Part shown: positions 16,276 through 25,743 of the stretch, piece by piece | Layout: each line of letters opens with the position of its first letter | Position numbering within the stretch: position 1 is the stretch's first letter | From: Bacillus nakamurai | GTDB taxonomy: Bacteria > Bacillota > Bacilli > Bacillales > Bacillaceae | Assembly (NCBI RefSeq): GCF_001584325.1 | Contig: NZ_LSAZ01000030.1 | Span: forward strand, 1 to 47,629 | Direction: 5' to 3' | Length of the DNA stretch: 47,629 nt | Notes under the pieces: generated by a model | Told to the model about the DNA's origin: nothing | The model's database searches: none | The model's input: only the letters and a program-made list of their open reading frames with translations | Made by a program: the position numbers and the translations under genes

Positions 16276-17189
16276 ATGCAATTAACAAAGGAAAGAGTAC
16301 AATAGACAGCGGAATTGACTTTAACCATCCAGATTTAAAAGGAAATATTCTCAATAAAGGAAAATCATTTGTCCCATATACAGAAGATACTCAAGACTAT
16401 CTCGGACATGGCACTATGGTAGCTGGAGTTATTGCTTCAAACGGAGACTTACTTGGAGTTGGCCCTGAATTAGGCATTGTGCCATATAAAGTGTTTCAAG
16501 AAAATAGTGCTGAGTCTAGCTGGATTATCGATGCCATCATTCAAGCGGCAAAAGACAATCTAGATGTAATAAATCTAAGCCTTAGCACCTATCTATCAAA
16601 ATCTGATAAGAATGACAGAGTTCTGATTAAAGCATTTCAAAATGCTCTACTTTTTGCAAAGCAGAAAGGAAGTATTGTTGTGGCCTCAGCAGGAAATGAT
16701 TCTTTGAATTTAATTAATTCCAGAACCATCGCCACCCAAAGAGGCGACCTAAATGATTATCAATATCATTTTCCAGGTGGCAATAAAGATGTAATAACCG
16801 TATCTGCAACTACTAAGGAAAAAAACTTAGCTTCTTATTCCAATTATGGGAAAATTTCCTTTTCCGCTCCAGGAGGAGACTACGGACCCTATTTCAATGA
16901 TCTAAAGGAGTTTGATATTAGTTCTTGGATAGTTGTAAACTCCCCAACTAACCTCCCTCAGACAACTCTTAGTAAAAATCTTGGTCTTCCAAAAGGCTAT
17001 GAGCTAGACGTAGGATCAAGTTTGGCTGCACCTAAAGTATCTGCCCTAACGGCATTATTAATTGCAGAGTATGAAGAAAAACACAATAAAAAACCTTCTC
17101 GTTCTTTATTAATAAATCTACTAAAAAAAGGTGCTCTAGACCTTGGAACTAAAGGATTTGATAGTAAGTTTGGCTATATGGAGAAATAA
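16276..17189 (+). pseudogene. LanP-type subtilisin-like leader peptidase, N-terminally deleted
   Basis: The protease domain is complete: Asp in IDSGID (from 16302), His in LGHGTMVAGV, oxyanion Asn in VVASAGND, and Ser in VGSSLAAPKVSALTALL, which is close to NisP/EpiP-type enzymes. The original start seems to be the ATG at 16276, after AAAAGGGG, but it reads MQLTKERVQ and stops at 16305; the catalytic frame is out of phase with it and has no start codon before the ATG at 16416, which lies past the His motif. So the prodomain and the region before the Asp were lost in an internal deletion. Base composition is clearly AT-rich compared with neighbours. No LPxTG anchor is seen. Confidence 0.72.
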
Positions 17190-17272
17190 ATGTTGTGAAA
17201 TCACTAAACTCTGTAAATTGAAAAGATATTTAAAAAGGTTACTATAAGTTTATACCAGAAAATTACGGTTTA

Positions 17273-17317
17273 AAGAGCTTATGATTACTATATAATTATA
17301 TATAGCCATAAGCTCTT
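17273..17317. terminator. Long hairpin closing the islet genes
   Basis: AAGAGCTTATG/CATAAGCTCTT, an 11-bp stem enclosing a second AT-rich inverted repeat. It overlaps the stop codon of the small membrane protein at 17316 and lies about 85 bp after the protease, so it could end both convergent transcripts. Confidence 0.6.
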
Positions 17318-17522
17318 AAGTTTCAGATGCAACTCTTATTAATAATTTAATCTTTTTTTTAATTTTCTCTTTGTCATAACCGTAAATAAAACCGAAAGCT
17401 ATTAAAACTGCTCCTCCATAACGTAAATATTGTTGATAATCAAAATCTTTAAACACAGTAACTGATCCAATAATCAACAAAAGACCCAATATAATAATAA
17501 TATTAAGAAAGTTTCCTTTCAA
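17316..17522 (-). CDS. Small two-helix membrane protein, possible immunity peptide
   Basis: A 68-residue protein: hydrophobic helix about 5-23 (FLNIIIILGLLLIIGSVTV), a short loop DFDYQQYLRYG, second helix about 37-49, and a strongly basic tail KEKIKKKIKLLIRV. TTG start at 17522 with GAGGTG 6 nt upstream; a TATAAT -10 hexamer lies about 37 bp upstream. Low GC like the adjoining protease. Small membrane immunity proteins (for example PepI-size) occur next to Pep5-like lantibiotic genes, which is the only ground for the immunity idea; no sequence similarity is claimed. Confidence 0.55.
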   Translation of the reverse strand: MKGNFLNIIIILGLLLIIGSVTVFKDFDYQQYLRYGGAVLIAFGFIYGYDKEKIKKKIKLLIRVASET

Positions 17523-17633
17523 AAAAACACCTCTTTTTTAAATTTTATCCATACCCTATTATATCATCTATAGAGTGTTTTTCCATTACAAAACTTCTAA
17601 ATGTATTTAATTACTTTTAAATTTCAAATAAAA

Positions 17634-17656
17634 AAACCTCAGGAAACCTGAGATTT
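17634..17656 (-). terminator. Terminator of glmS
   Basis: CTCAGG/CCTGAG stem with AAA/TTT loop and flanking A/T tracts that extend the stem; on the minus strand it is followed by TTTTTTT. Confidence 0.75.
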
Positions 17657-17689
17657 TTAAAGACAGAATAATTTATTTACCTTTCATCC

Positions 17690-19492
17690 CTACTCCACCG
17701 TAACACTCTTCGCAAGGTTTCTCGGCTTATCAACATCACACCCGCGATGCAGCGCAGCATAATAAGCAATCAGCTGCAATGGCACAACAGAAACCAACGG
17801 AGCAAGCGCTGGGTTTACTTCCGGCAGAACGAAGCGGTCGTCTGCGTCGTCCAGGCCTTTCAGCGAGATGATGCATGTGTTCGCTCCGCGTGCCGCAACC
17901 TCTTTCACGTTTCCGCGGATGCTTAGGTTGACATGGTCTTGTGTCGCCAATGCGAAGACCGGTGTTCCTTCTTCGATCAGGGCGATTGTACCGTGCTTCA
18001 GCTCGCCGCCGGCGAAACCTTCCGCTTGGATGTAAGAAATCTCTTTCAGCTTCAGCGCGCCTTCGACACATACGAAGTAGTCAAGGCCGCGGCCGATGAA
18101 GAAAGCGTTTCTTGAGACAGTCAGGTATTCGCGCGCGATCATTTCCATTTCGTCCTTCTGGTCGCAGAGGGCTTCCATGGCGTTAGCAGCGATTCCGAGT
18201 TCTTTGACCAGATCAAAGCCGATGTCAACGCCGTTACGTTCTGCTGCCACGGACGCAAGGATCGCGAGTACGGCAATCTGAGCCGTATAGGCTTTTGTTG
18301 AAGCAACGGCGATCTCAGGGCCTGCGTGCAGAAGCAATGTGTAGTCCGCTTCACGGGAAAGCGTTGATCCCGGCACGTTCGTGATCGTCAGCGCTTTGTG
18401 CCCTAACGCTTTTACTTGAACAAGCACGGCGCGGCTGTCCGCTGTTTCTCCGCTTTGAGAAAGGAAGATGAAAAGCGGCTTCTTAGACAGAAGCGGCATG
18501 TTGTAAGAGAATTCACTCGCTACATGCACTTCAACCGGCACGTTTGCCCACATTTCAATATATTGTTTCCCGACAAGGCCCGCGTGGTAGCTCGTTCCGC
18601 ATGCCACGATATAGATGCGGTCCGCTTCCGCCACGGCGTCAGCGACATCGCCCGCCACGGCAAGCTTGCCGTTTTCATCTTGATACGTTTGGATGATTTT
18701 GCGCATTACAAGCGGCTGCTCATCCGTTTCTTTTAACATGTAGTGAGGGTAAGTGCCTTTTTCAATATCACTGGCGTCAAGCTCAGCGATATAAGACGAA
18801 CGTGTCATGACGTCACCGTCTAGGTTTTTAATCACGACTTCGTCTTTTGTCACGATGACCATTTCTTTGTCCAAAAGCTCTACGTATTCATTCGTTACTT
18901 GAAGCATGGCCATCGCGTCAGATGCCACGACGTTAAATGTATCTCCAAGGCCGACTAACAGAGGGCTTTTGTTTTTTGCAACATAAATGGTTTCTGTGTT
19001 TTCACCGTCAAATAATGCAATTGCGTAAGAGCCTTTTAACAGGGTAAGTGTTTTACGGAACGCTTCTTCTGTATCAAGTCCTCCGGCAACAAATTGCTCG
19101 ATCATTTGAACGACTACCTCTGTGTCTGTATCGCTTTTCAGTTCAACATTTTCAAGGTACTCGCGCTTCAGCTGAACATAGTTCTCGATCACACCGTTGT
19201 GAACAAGTGTAAAGCGGCCGAGTGCGCTTTGATGCGGGTGAGCGTTCAGAAAGCTTGGTTCGCCGTGAGTCGCCCAGCGTGTATGGCCGATTCCCGCTTG
19301 AGATTCAACCGTTGAATCCACCACTTCACGAAGGTCGGCGATGCGGCCTTTTTCTTTGTACACGTGCACGCCCTGCTCGTTCGCCACAGCGATACCGGCA
19401 GAGTCATAGCCGCGGTACTCAAGCTTCTCCAATCCCTTTAACAAAATCTCTTTCGCATCAAGCTGACCGATATAACCTACAATTCCACACAT
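17690..19492 (-). CDS. glmS: Glutamine-fructose-6-phosphate aminotransferase GlmS
   Basis: A 600-residue enzyme that makes glucosamine-6-phosphate from fructose-6-phosphate and glutamine, the entry to UDP-GlcNAc and cell-wall synthesis. The N-terminal Ntn glutaminase domain starts MCGIVGYIG with catalytic Cys2 exposed after Met removal, followed by GYDSAGIAV and [10 protein letters not shown]. Two SIS isomerase domains occupy about 280-590 ([39 protein letters not shown]), and the conserved C terminus is [20 protein letters not shown] precedes the ATG at 7 nt. Expression is controlled by the ribozyme in its leader. Confidence 0.97.
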   Translation of the reverse strand: MCGIVGYIGQLDAKEILLKGLEKLEYRGYDSAGIAVANEQGVHVYKEKGRIADLREVVDSTVESQAGIGHTRWATHGEPSFLNAHPHQSALGRFTLVHNGVIENYVQLKREYLENVELKSDTDTEVVVQMIEQFVAGGLDTEEAFRKTLTLLKGSYAIALFDGENTETIYVAKNKSPLLVGLGDTFNVVASDAMAMLQVTNEYVELLDKEMVIVTKDEVVIKNLDGDVMTRSSYIAELDASDIEKGTYPHYMLKETDEQPLVMRKIIQTYQDENGKLAVAGDVADAVAEADRIYIVACGTSYHAGLVGKQYIEMWANVPVEVHVASEFSYNMPLLSKKPLFIFLSQSGETADSRAVLVQVKALGHKALTITNVPGSTLSREADYTLLLHAGPEIAVASTKAYTAQIAVLAILASVAAERNGVDIGFDLVKELGIAANAMEALCDQKDEMEMIAREYLTVSRNAFFIGRGLDYFVCVEGALKLKEISYIQAEGFAGGELKHGTIALIEEGTPVFALATQDHVNLSIRGNVKEVAARGANTCIISLKGLDDADDRFVLPEVNPALAPLVSVVPLQLIAYYAALHRGCDVDKPRNLAKSVTVE

Positions 19493-19580
19493 ATTTTCTT
19501 CCTCCTAAAGGTGTAAAAGGAGACGAAGAAAGTCAGATAACAAGGGGACTTTCAATCGTCCCCTCCCACATGTTTTTTTG

Positions 19581-19750
19581 GAAGATCATGTGATTTCTCT
19601 TTGTTCGGAGAGTCGCCCCTCCGGTTTGAAGAAATCCTTACGGCTGTGATCTAACATAAATCAGCCGGGAGGCATCCGCCGAAAATTCGATAACCTCCAT
19701 CCTCGTCAACTAAGCCGTTTTTCGGGCGCTTAGTTCGGGCGCTATAATTA
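19581..19750 (-). ncRNA. glmS ribozyme (glucosamine-6-phosphate riboswitch)
   Basis: The minus strand carries the hallmark GCGCCCGAACTAAGCGCCCG immediately after ATTATA, then GGCTTAGTTGACGAGGATGG, AGGTTATCGAATTTTCGGCG, GATGCCTCCCGGCTGA, and the 3' pseudoknot region ending AACAAAGAGAAATCAC. By analogy with the B. subtilis RNA, self-cleavage occurs 5' of the G at 19742. Binding of GlcN6P triggers cleavage, and the cut mRNA is degraded. About 90 nt separate the RNA from the glmS start. Confidence 0.95.
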
Positions 19751-19808
19751 TAAGATGCAAACAATGCCGCCTTTCCTGAGAATGAAAAACAAAGGCTGAA
19801 CAAGCTTG

Positions 19809-19837
19809 ATTTTACAACATGTGCCAAGGACGGTCAA
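19809..19837 (-). promoter_or_regulatory. Sigma-A promoter of glmS
   Basis: TTGACC, 17-nt spacer, TAAAAT on the minus strand. It predicts a start near 19802, giving a leader of about 60 nt before the ribozyme cleavage point. Confidence 0.65.
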
Positions 19838-19927
19838 TTATTTTTTGCAGCCGCCCTCGGCATCATGTATTACCATCATTTTATGCCAATCCCGCTTGTC
19901 ATGTTCGCTCTCTGTTTATAAACTTCG

Positions 19928-21274
19928 CTATTCCGCTCCCATTTCTGTCCGCACGACATCAACAATTCTTGTGACATATTCGTCACAAAGTTCTTTTGTT
20001 CTCGCTTCTGCCATCACGCGGACGAGCGGCTCGGTGCCTGACGGGCGCACTAAAATCCGGCCGTCGCCGTTCATTTCTTTTTCCACTTCAGAAATAACAG
20101 CCTTCACCTTAGCGTTTTCTTCCACCTTGTATTTATCCGTCACTCTCACATTCACTAACAGCTGCGGGAATTTTTTCATTTCACCCGCAAGCTCTGAAAG
20201 GGTTTTGCCGGATGCCTTCAATGTATTGACCAGCATAATCGCTGACAAAAGGCCGTCGCCTGTTGTGTTGTAATCAAGGAAAATAAGATGCCCTGACTGT
20301 TCGCCGCCGACATTGTACCCGTCTTTTTTCATCGCTTCCACGACGTAGCGGTCGCCGACTGCCGTTTGAACGCTATTGATGCCCTCTTTTTCAAGCGCTT
20401 TGTAGAAACCGAGGTTGCTCATCACGGTTGATACGACTGTATCATCCTTCAAGCGGCCTTCTGATTTCAAATACTTTGCGCATATGTACATAATTTGGTC
20501 GCCGTCGACAATGTTCCCTTTTTCATCTATGGCAATCAGACGGTCGCCGTCGCCGTCAAACGCAAGGCCGATGTCGGCATTTTTTTCTTTGACGAAGGCA
20601 CTTAACGCTTCCGGATGCGTAGAGCCGACGCCGTCATTAATATTTAATCCGTTCGGTGACGTTCCCATTGTTGACACGTCCGCGTCCAGATCAGCAAACA
20701 GGTGTGTCGCGATGGACGACGTAGCGCCATGGGCGCAATCAAGCGCTACATGAATGCCGGTGAAGTCTTCGTCAGCAGTCTGCTTTAAAAATTGCAGATA
20801 TTTTTGCACGCCTTCAAAGTAATCATTCACAAGCCCGAGCTCCGCGCCAGTCGGTCTCGGCAGCTTATCCTCCGGTTCATCCATCAGGCGTTCGATTTCA
20901 GCCTCCTGTTCATCAGAAAGCTTAAAGCCGTCGCCCCCGAAGAACTTAATTCCGTTATCCTGCACAGGATTATGAGAAGCGGAGATCATGACGCCCGCCT
21001 CTGCATCCATGGCCTTCGTTAAATAGGATACGCCCGGCGTAGAAATGACGCCGAGGCGCATGACTTCAGCTCCGATTGATAAAAGTCCGGCGACAAGGGC
21101 TCCCTCCAGCATATGTCCGGAGATACGTGTATCGCGGCCGATCAGCACTTTTGGGCGCTGTTTGTCTTTTGTCAGGACATACCCGCCAAAACGCCCCACT
21201 TTAAAGGCCAGCTCTGGCGTAAGCTCGCTGTTGGCAACACCTCTTACACCATCTGTTCCAAAATACTTGCCCAT
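19928..21274 (-). CDS. glmM: Phosphoglucosamine mutase GlmM
   Basis: A 448-residue enzyme that converts glucosamine-6-phosphate to glucosamine-1-phosphate. Visible motifs are [12 protein letters not shown], the phosphoserine loop [13 protein letters not shown] (about residue 100), Mg-binding DGDGDR, sugar-binding GGEQSGH, and the phosphate-binding loop [10 protein letters not shown]. The ATG at 21274 follows AAGGAGCG. It is the third gene of cdaA-cdaR-glmM, starting 17 nt after cdaR ends; c-di-AMP cyclase and GlmM are known to interact in Bacillus, linking wall precursor supply to c-di-AMP. Confidence 0.96.
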   Translation of the reverse strand: MGKYFGTDGVRGVANSELTPELAFKVGRFGGYVLTKDKQRPKVLIGRDTRISGHMLEGALVAGLLSIGAEVMRLGVISTPGVSYLTKAMDAEAGVMISASHNPVQDNGIKFFGGDGFKLSDEQEAEIERLMDEPEDKLPRPTGAELGLVNDYFEGVQKYLQFLKQTADEDFTGIHVALDCAHGATSSIATHLFADLDADVSTMGTSPNGLNINDGVGSTHPEALSAFVKEKNADIGLAFDGDGDRLIAIDEKGNIVDGDQIMYICAKYLKSEGRLKDDTVVSTVMSNLGFYKALEKEGINSVQTAVGDRYVVEAMKKDGYNVGGEQSGHLIFLDYNTTGDGLLSAIMLVNTLKASGKTLSELAGEMKKFPQLLVNVRVTDKYKVEENAKVKAVISEVEKEMNGDGRILVRPSGTEPLVRVMAEARTKELCDEYVTRIVDVVRTEMGAE

Positions 21275-21291
21275 TTTGTATCGCTCCTTTT

Positions 21292-22734
21292 TCACTCTGT
21301 TGAAGAGGAATCAGCATTTGATCCTTCTTCATTTTGGTCTTGGTCTTGATTTTGATTCTGGTTTTGACTTTTATTGTTATCGCTGTCAGTGTCGTCTTCC
21401 TGGTTTTTGTCTTTGTCATTTGTGTCTCCGCTGCCGCCATTCTGATGACCGGAATTGGCGGAGCCGCCGTCATTATTATTTGAATTCAGGCTTTTCTTTG
21501 ATGTCAGCTTTATTTTGGCGGTCTTTTTTGACAGGGACCATGTGATGTTTTGCGGCCCGTTTACTTCAAGCTTTACTGAATGCTCTCCGTCATTTAAGTC
21601 CGAGACATTGGCGTACAGCTCAATATCTGATTTCTTCAATGCCTTAATGTTGGCCGGAGAGCCCTTGGCTGTGACGGTTATCGTTTGCGATTTCGGATCG
21701 AGAAACTCGATTTGCTGCGAGCTGCCCAGTCCGACTGTCTTAATCGCGACATCGTCAAAATCCTGCTTGTCTTCACTGTCCACCTTAACATGCAGTGTAA
21801 TTTTTTCAGGTGAAACCTTTGTGACACCCTTTGGCAGCGGAATGTCCGCATCCACGTCCGTATCCTTATCAATTTTGCTCAAATCAAGCGCAACGCCATC
21901 AATAAATTCGAGTGAATTCAAGACATCCTGCGGACCGTAAACCGTCACCTCGCTCGGGCTTGAGTCGATACTGGCGACACTCACTCCGTCCGGAAGACTT
22001 CCCTCCCGTTCAATTTTAAAAGGGAGTTTTTTGCTGGGGCTTGCCACCGGAACGGTAACTTTAATCACTGACGGTTCAACATCAACAGGAAGTGTGTTTC
22101 CGTCTTTATCATAGACGGTCACCTTCACTTCCTTTTCAATCGTCTCAGCTGCATTTTCAAGGTTCACGGATGCTTTGACAAGTGATATGTTATCAATCAC
22201 ATTTTTGGAACCGGTAATCTGCACGTTTTTCGGGCTGATGATCGGCTGCTGCGGAGTATACCCCGTCTTCATCTTGCTTTTATTGTAGTATTCGACTTCA
22301 ACGGGAAAACTCACAGCCGTTTTTTCCTGAATCGTGACCGTCGTGACTGACGGATTAATGGATATCGTCAGCCCGTCCGATAAGTTTTTAGCCTTCAGCT
22401 CGACTTTATGCGTGCCGGTTTTCAGGTTATTCATATCAGCATAAATCTCAAAATTCTTCGTCTGTCTCGCCTTTTTCACCGCGCTTGTAGAACCTTTTAT
22501 CGTGACATTAACCGTCTGAGGAACACCTGTTACGACGTAATTCGCTTCATCATAATACGCTTTTACGGGAATATCAGTCAGCGTAGCCTCGTCTGTTGTT
22601 GATGTCGGAAAAAAAGATTCCCCCGGTTTTTTCGGAGTCGGCGCCTGGTTGTTGTTAACCGCAACATAAAGCAGCAGCGCAAAGAGCAATGCAATGATCT
22701 TTACAGCCCAGCGGTTGTTTAAGAATTTATCCAT
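21292..22734 (-). CDS. cdaR: CdaA regulator CdaR (YbbR domains)
   Basis: A 480-residue membrane-anchored protein: one N-terminal TM helix (about 10-28, [19 protein letters not shown]), then repeated extracytoplasmic YbbR domains (about 55-395), each of Ig-like strands. The C-terminal tail (about 415-480) is low-complexity, rich in Asn, Asp, Gln and Ser. It binds and modulates the diadenylate cyclase CdaA. It overlaps the cdaA end by 8 nt, showing coupling. The tail is a variable linker in this genus and should not be used to judge divergence. Confidence 0.93.
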   Translation of the reverse strand: MDKFLNNRWAVKIIALLFALLLYVAVNNNQAPTPKKPGESFFPTSTTDEATLTDIPVKAYYDEANYVVTGVPQTVNVTIKGSTSAVKKARQTKNFEIYADMNNLKTGTHKVELKAKNLSDGLTISINPSVTTVTIQEKTAVSFPVEVEYYNKSKMKTGYTPQQPIISPKNVQITGSKNVIDNISLVKASVNLENAAETIEKEVKVTVYDKDGNTLPVDVEPSVIKVTVPVASPSKKLPFKIEREGSLPDGVSVASIDSSPSEVTVYGPQDVLNSLEFIDGVALDLSKIDKDTDVDADIPLPKGVTKVSPEKITLHVKVDSEDKQDFDDVAIKTVGLGSSQQIEFLDPKSQTITVTAKGSPANIKALKKSDIELYANVSDLNDGEHSVKLEVNGPQNITWSLSKKTAKIKLTSKKSLNSNNNDGGSANSGHQNGGSGDTNDKDKNQEDDTDSDNNKSQNQNQNQDQDQNEEGSNADSSSTE

Positions 22735-23548
22735 TTTTCTTGCCCCTCCAGTACCAGCGGTTAGAAGAAGTATCTCTGGCGTTTTTCTTAAACTCGGCTT
22801 CGAGCATTTCTTTCAGTGCGTCTTCCGTCAATTCTCTGTGAAGATCTCCGTTTCTGGCCACACTGATGGCGCCGGTCTCTTCAGACACAATAATGGTTAA
22901 GCTGTCCGTCACTTCACTGATGCCGACGGCCGCTCTGTGCCGCGTTCCCAGCTCCTTGGAAATAAACGGGCTTTCGGACAGCGGCAGATAACACGCCGCG
23001 GCAGCAATCTCGTTATTCTTCATAATGACCGCTCCATCGTGCAGCGGCGTATTCGGGATGAAAATATTAATCAAAAGCTCCGAGCTGACCTTCGCATTAA
23101 GCGGAATGCCCGTCTCGATATAATCTCCCATCCCCGTATCCCGCTCTATCGCGATGAGAGCGCCGATACGGCGTTTCGCCATGTAGCTGATGGATTTTGT
23201 AATCGCTTCAATTGTTTTCTGCTGCGCTTCCTCAACGGGCGTGCCGCTTCTTGAAAAAAACCGCCCCCGGCCAAGCTGTTCAAGCGCCCTTCTCAGCTCA
23301 GGCTGGAATATAATAATAATCGCTAAAAATCCCCATGTTATCGCTTGGTCCATCAGCCACTGAAGCGTGCTGAGTCCCAAATATGAACTGGCCATCCGGA
23401 CTAATACGATGACGACGATACCTTTTAAAAGCTGGACCGCCTTCGTTCCGCGTATGACCATGATTAATTTATATATCACATACCAAACAAGGAGAATATC
23501 AACGGCATTGCCGAGGTATTGCAAAAATGGGATGTCCTCAAAAGCCAT
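22727..23548 (-). CDS. cdaA: Diadenylate cyclase CdaA (c-di-AMP synthase)
   Basis: A 273-residue membrane enzyme making c-di-AMP from two ATP. Three TM helices cover about residues 10-85 (NAVDILLVWYVIYKLIMVI and following). The DAC domain has both catalytic motifs: DGAVIM (about 171) and GTRHRAAVG (about 203). The start at MAFEDIPF (23548) matches the B. subtilis length; nine extra upstream codons are rejected. First gene of cdaA-cdaR-glmM, which controls potassium homeostasis and cell-wall supply. Confidence 0.96.
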   Translation of the reverse strand: MAFEDIPFLQYLGNAVDILLVWYVIYKLIMVIRGTKAVQLLKGIVVIVLVRMASSYLGLSTLQWLMDQAITWGFLAIIIIFQPELRRALEQLGRGRFFSRSGTPVEEAQQKTIEAITKSISYMAKRRIGALIAIERDTGMGDYIETGIPLNAKVSSELLINIFIPNTPLHDGAVIMKNNEIAAAACYLPLSESPFISKELGTRHRAAVGISEVTDSLTIIVSEETGAISVARNGDLHRELTEDALKEMLEAEFKKNARDTSSNRWYWRGKKNG

Positions 23549-23700
23549 TTCCTCGTCCTCCAAGAATTCAGTCATTTCGTTTTCGTTATGGATTGTACTT
23601 CATGAGCATATGTACTTCACATAGCGTGCTCATTATACCACATTTTGATTTCTTAAGTGAAATGAGCCTCCGCCCGAACTTATTTTTCACAGAAAAAAAG

Positions 23701-23724
23701 AGCAAAGCGAAAACTCGCTTTACT
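23701..23724 (-). terminator. Terminator after rsiW
   Basis: AGTAAAGCGA/TCGCTTTGCT with a 4-nt loop, followed by TTTTTTT on the minus strand. It overlaps the rsiW stop codon. Confidence 0.8.
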
Positions 23725-24346
23725 CATCTCCATTTGGGTCCAATGCGCTTACGATACCTTGGCCCGCCGATTTCAGTTCATACCAAACCCAGTCAAACAA
23801 TTCGTTAATTTCTTCAATTTGTCCGGTGACTTGTCCGGCTGAGGCCATGTATTTTTCACCGTTTACCACAGTCACATTGCCGTCTACTTTCCCTTTAATG
23901 ATCAGCTTGCCGTTTTTCACGGTGACATCGCCCTTTACAGTCTCACCTTCAGGAACGGTAACCGTGTGATTCTGGACGACAAGGTTCGGCTGTTTAGACA
24001 CGCTGAAATTGTGGTCATTATGCCAGCTGTTGAAAAAACCGCCGCCCATTAAAATAACAAAAACCGCTGCGGCTGCAATCATCGGATGTGTTCTGAACCA
24101 TCGTTTTACAGAAGCGCGTTTCTTCTCTTTTGGGAGATTCGCCATGACGTTGGCAGTAAAATCAGCAGGGGCTGTGACATGCGATGTGCTCCTGACGAGC
24201 GCTATGGATTTCTCCATTTCATGAAAATGCCTTTTGCAATTCTCGCATGACTGCAAATGTTGTTTTAATACGTTTTCATCTTCAGGAAGGATATCTCCAT
24301 CAAGATGCTTATGCATAAGCTGCACAATCTGTTCAGGACAGCTCAT
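23720..24346 (-). CDS. rsiW: Anti-sigma-W factor RsiW
   Basis: A 208-residue single-pass membrane protein. The N-terminal zinc anti-sigma domain has H-x3-C-x2-C in HLQSCENCKRHFHEM (about 30-44). A TM helix lies at about 87-105 (MIAAAAVFVILMGGGFF), followed by an extracytoplasmic beta-repeat (VKGDVTVKNGKLIIKGKVDG). It sequesters SigW until stepwise proteolysis by PrsW and RasP upon envelope stress (known for B. subtilis). It begins 13 nt after sigW with its own ribosome site. Confidence 0.95.
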   Translation of the reverse strand: MSCPEQIVQLMHKHLDGDILPEDENVLKQHLQSCENCKRHFHEMEKSIALVRSTSHVTAPADFTANVMANLPKEKKRASVKRWFRTHPMIAAAAVFVILMGGGFFNSWHNDHNFSVSKQPNLVVQNHTVTVPEGETVKGDVTVKNGKLIIKGKVDGNVTVVNGEKYMASAGQVTGQIEEINELFDWVWYELKSAGQGIVSALDPNGDE

Positions 24347-24359
24347 TTCATCACCCCAC

Positions 24360-24923
24360 TTAAAGATCCCTTAATTGTTTTCTAAGAGCCTCTCTGCCTC
24401 TGTGTATCCTTGTCTTTACCGTGCCGACGGGGATATTCAGAATCTCGCCGATTTCAATTAATGAGAGTTCGTCAATATACTTTAATACGATAACCGTTCT
24501 GTACTTGTCAGGCAGCTTTAATATCTTTTTCTGTATCGTGTCCGACAGCTCCAATGACAGTACAGCGTCTTCAGGGAGCACACCGTCCGCGGCAATTTGC
24601 GAATACATCGTCAGGCCCTCTGCTCCCGCTACCTCTGCATCCAGATAATAATCAGGCTTTTTTTTGCGAATGCGGTCAATGGTCAAATTGGTCGCAATTC
24701 TGTAAAGCCATGTTGAAAATTTCCGGTTTATATCGAAGCTGTCGATATTGACATACGCTCTGATAAAAGCTTCCTGCGCAATATCCTCCGCTTCGTGAAC
24801 ATTGCCGAGCATGCGGTAGCATAGCTGATATATCTTGTCTTTGTAAAGATCAACGATGTCTGCAAACGCATTTTGATCGCCTTTTTTGACTTGCTTGATT
24901 CTTTTTTTGATCATGTTTTCCAT
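24360..24923 (-). CDS. sigW: ECF sigma factor SigW
   Basis: A 187-residue ECF sigma factor for the antibiotic and envelope-stress regulon. Region 2 spans about 20-90 (DLYKDKIYQLCYRML, EDIAQEAFIRAYVNI, FSTWLYRIATNLTIDRIRKK), and region 4 about 130-185 (LPDKYRTVIVLKYIDELSLI, IPVGTVKTRIHRGREALRK). It is autoregulated from a matching promoter upstream and co-transcribed with rsiW. Confidence 0.97.
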   Translation of the reverse strand: MENMIKKRIKQVKKGDQNAFADIVDLYKDKIYQLCYRMLGNVHEAEDIAQEAFIRAYVNIDSFDINRKFSTWLYRIATNLTIDRIRKKKPDYYLDAEVAGAEGLTMYSQIAADGVLPEDAVLSLELSDTIQKKILKLPDKYRTVIVLKYIDELSLIEIGEILNIPVGTVKTRIHRGREALRKQLRDL

Positions 24924-24961
24924 GTTTTATCTAACCTCTGCCCTTCACCGGTCTGTATGTA

Positions 24962-24987
24962 TACGTCTTTTGTTTTAAAAGGTTTCA
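24962..24987 (-). promoter_or_regulatory. SigW-type autoregulatory promoter of sigW
   Basis: On the minus strand TGAAAC, 16 nt, CGTA, the exact signature of SigW-dependent promoters. It lies 38 bp upstream of the sigW start. Confidence 0.9.
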
Positions 24988-25116
24988 TTTTTTTGATAGA
25001 TTTATTTTACCAAATTTCAGGCAGGGTGTAGATGGAAAATACAGAATATACTGCCTTAACAGCAGCTTAAAAATATTATATCTGATGAACAATCGGAAAT
25101 CGAGGTAATTATCCAA

Positions 25117-25148
25117 CAAAAAAAGACACCCTTTCAGTAAAAGGTGTC
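25117..25148 (-). terminator. Terminator of the tRNA cluster
   Basis: GGACACCTTTT pairs with AAAGGGTGTC (one mismatch/bulge), followed by seven T on the minus strand, just past tRNA-Gln. Confidence 0.85.
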
Positions 25149-25152
25149 CGTG

Positions 25153-25225
25153 ACTGGGCTAGCTGGATTCGAACCAACGCATGACGGAGTCAAAGTCCGT
25201 TGCCTTACCGCTTGGCTATAGCCCA
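25153..25225 (-). tRNA. tRNA-Gln (TTG)
   Basis: Minus strand: acceptor arms TGGGCTA/TAGCCCA, T-loop GGTTCGAATCC, anticodon loop CTTTGAC with anticodon TTG. CCA is not encoded. Last of five tRNAs in the transcript. Confidence 0.93.
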
Positions 25226-25229
25226 ATAA

Positions 25230-25314
25230 TGGTGGAGGGGGGCAGATTCGAACTGCCGAACCCTGAGGGAGCGGATTTACAGTCCGCCGCGTTTAGCCAC
25301 TTCGCTACCCCTCC
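25230..25314 (-). tRNA. tRNA-Tyr (GTA)
   Basis: Long-variable-arm tRNA with acceptor GGAGGGG/CCCCTCC, anticodon loop CTGTAAA (GTA), T-loop GTTCGAATC, and encoded CCA. Confidence 0.95.
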
Positions 25315-25333
25315 GTATTTGATTTAAAAACAG

Positions 25334-25406
<73 letters not shown>

Positions 25407-25411
25407 AAATA

Positions 25412-25487
25412 TGGTGGAGGATGACGGGCTCGAACCGCCGACCCTCTGCTTGTAAGGCAGATGCTCTCCCAGCTGAGCTAATCCTCC
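25412..25487 (-). tRNA. tRNA-Val (TAC)
   Basis: Acceptor GGAGGAT/ATCCTCC, anticodon loop CTTACAA (TAC), T-loop GTTCGAGCC, encoded CCA. Confidence 0.95.
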
Positions 25488-25490
25488 ATA

Positions 25491-25562
25491 TGACCCGTAC
25501 GGGATTCGAACCCGTGTTACCGCCGTGAAAGGGCGGTGTCTTAACCGCTTGACCAACGGGCC
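25491..25562 (-). tRNA. tRNA-Glu (TTC)
   Basis: Acceptor GGCCCGT/ACGGGTC with one G-T pair, anticodon loop CTTTCAC (TTC), T-loop GGTTCGAATCC. First tRNA of the cluster; CCA not encoded. Confidence 0.94.
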
Positions 25563-25704
25563 GTTGTGTCTGCTTCGAGCTGACAAAAGTTATTATATAC
25601 AGGTTGTACCCCATTTGTAAAGAGGAATTTTATATTTTTTATTTTCAAACTTTTTTACCCGTTTTTTAACTGAAAAACTCGTCTCTCTTCTTTTATTTAT
25701 TTTA

Positions 25705-25718
25705 TGATAGATCTATCA
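25705..25718. promoter_or_regulatory. Perfect palindrome upstream of ybbK
   Basis: TGATAGATCTATCA, a 14-bp perfect inverted repeat 26 bp before the ybbK start, in a position suited to a repressor site. No known operator consensus is matched with certainty. Confidence 0.35.
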
Positions 25719-25743
25719 CAGCGTATTGGAGGAATCAATTCAG

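Noticed and set aside
17736..18071. Minus-strand frame rich in Arg within glmS
   Set aside because: Out-of-frame shadow of a GC-rich coding region; glmS itself is unmistakable.
21292..21500. Repeat-like CAG/AAT-rich DNA in cdaR
   Set aside because: It codes the low-complexity Asn/Asp/Gln tail of CdaR, a normal variable linker, not a separate repeat element.
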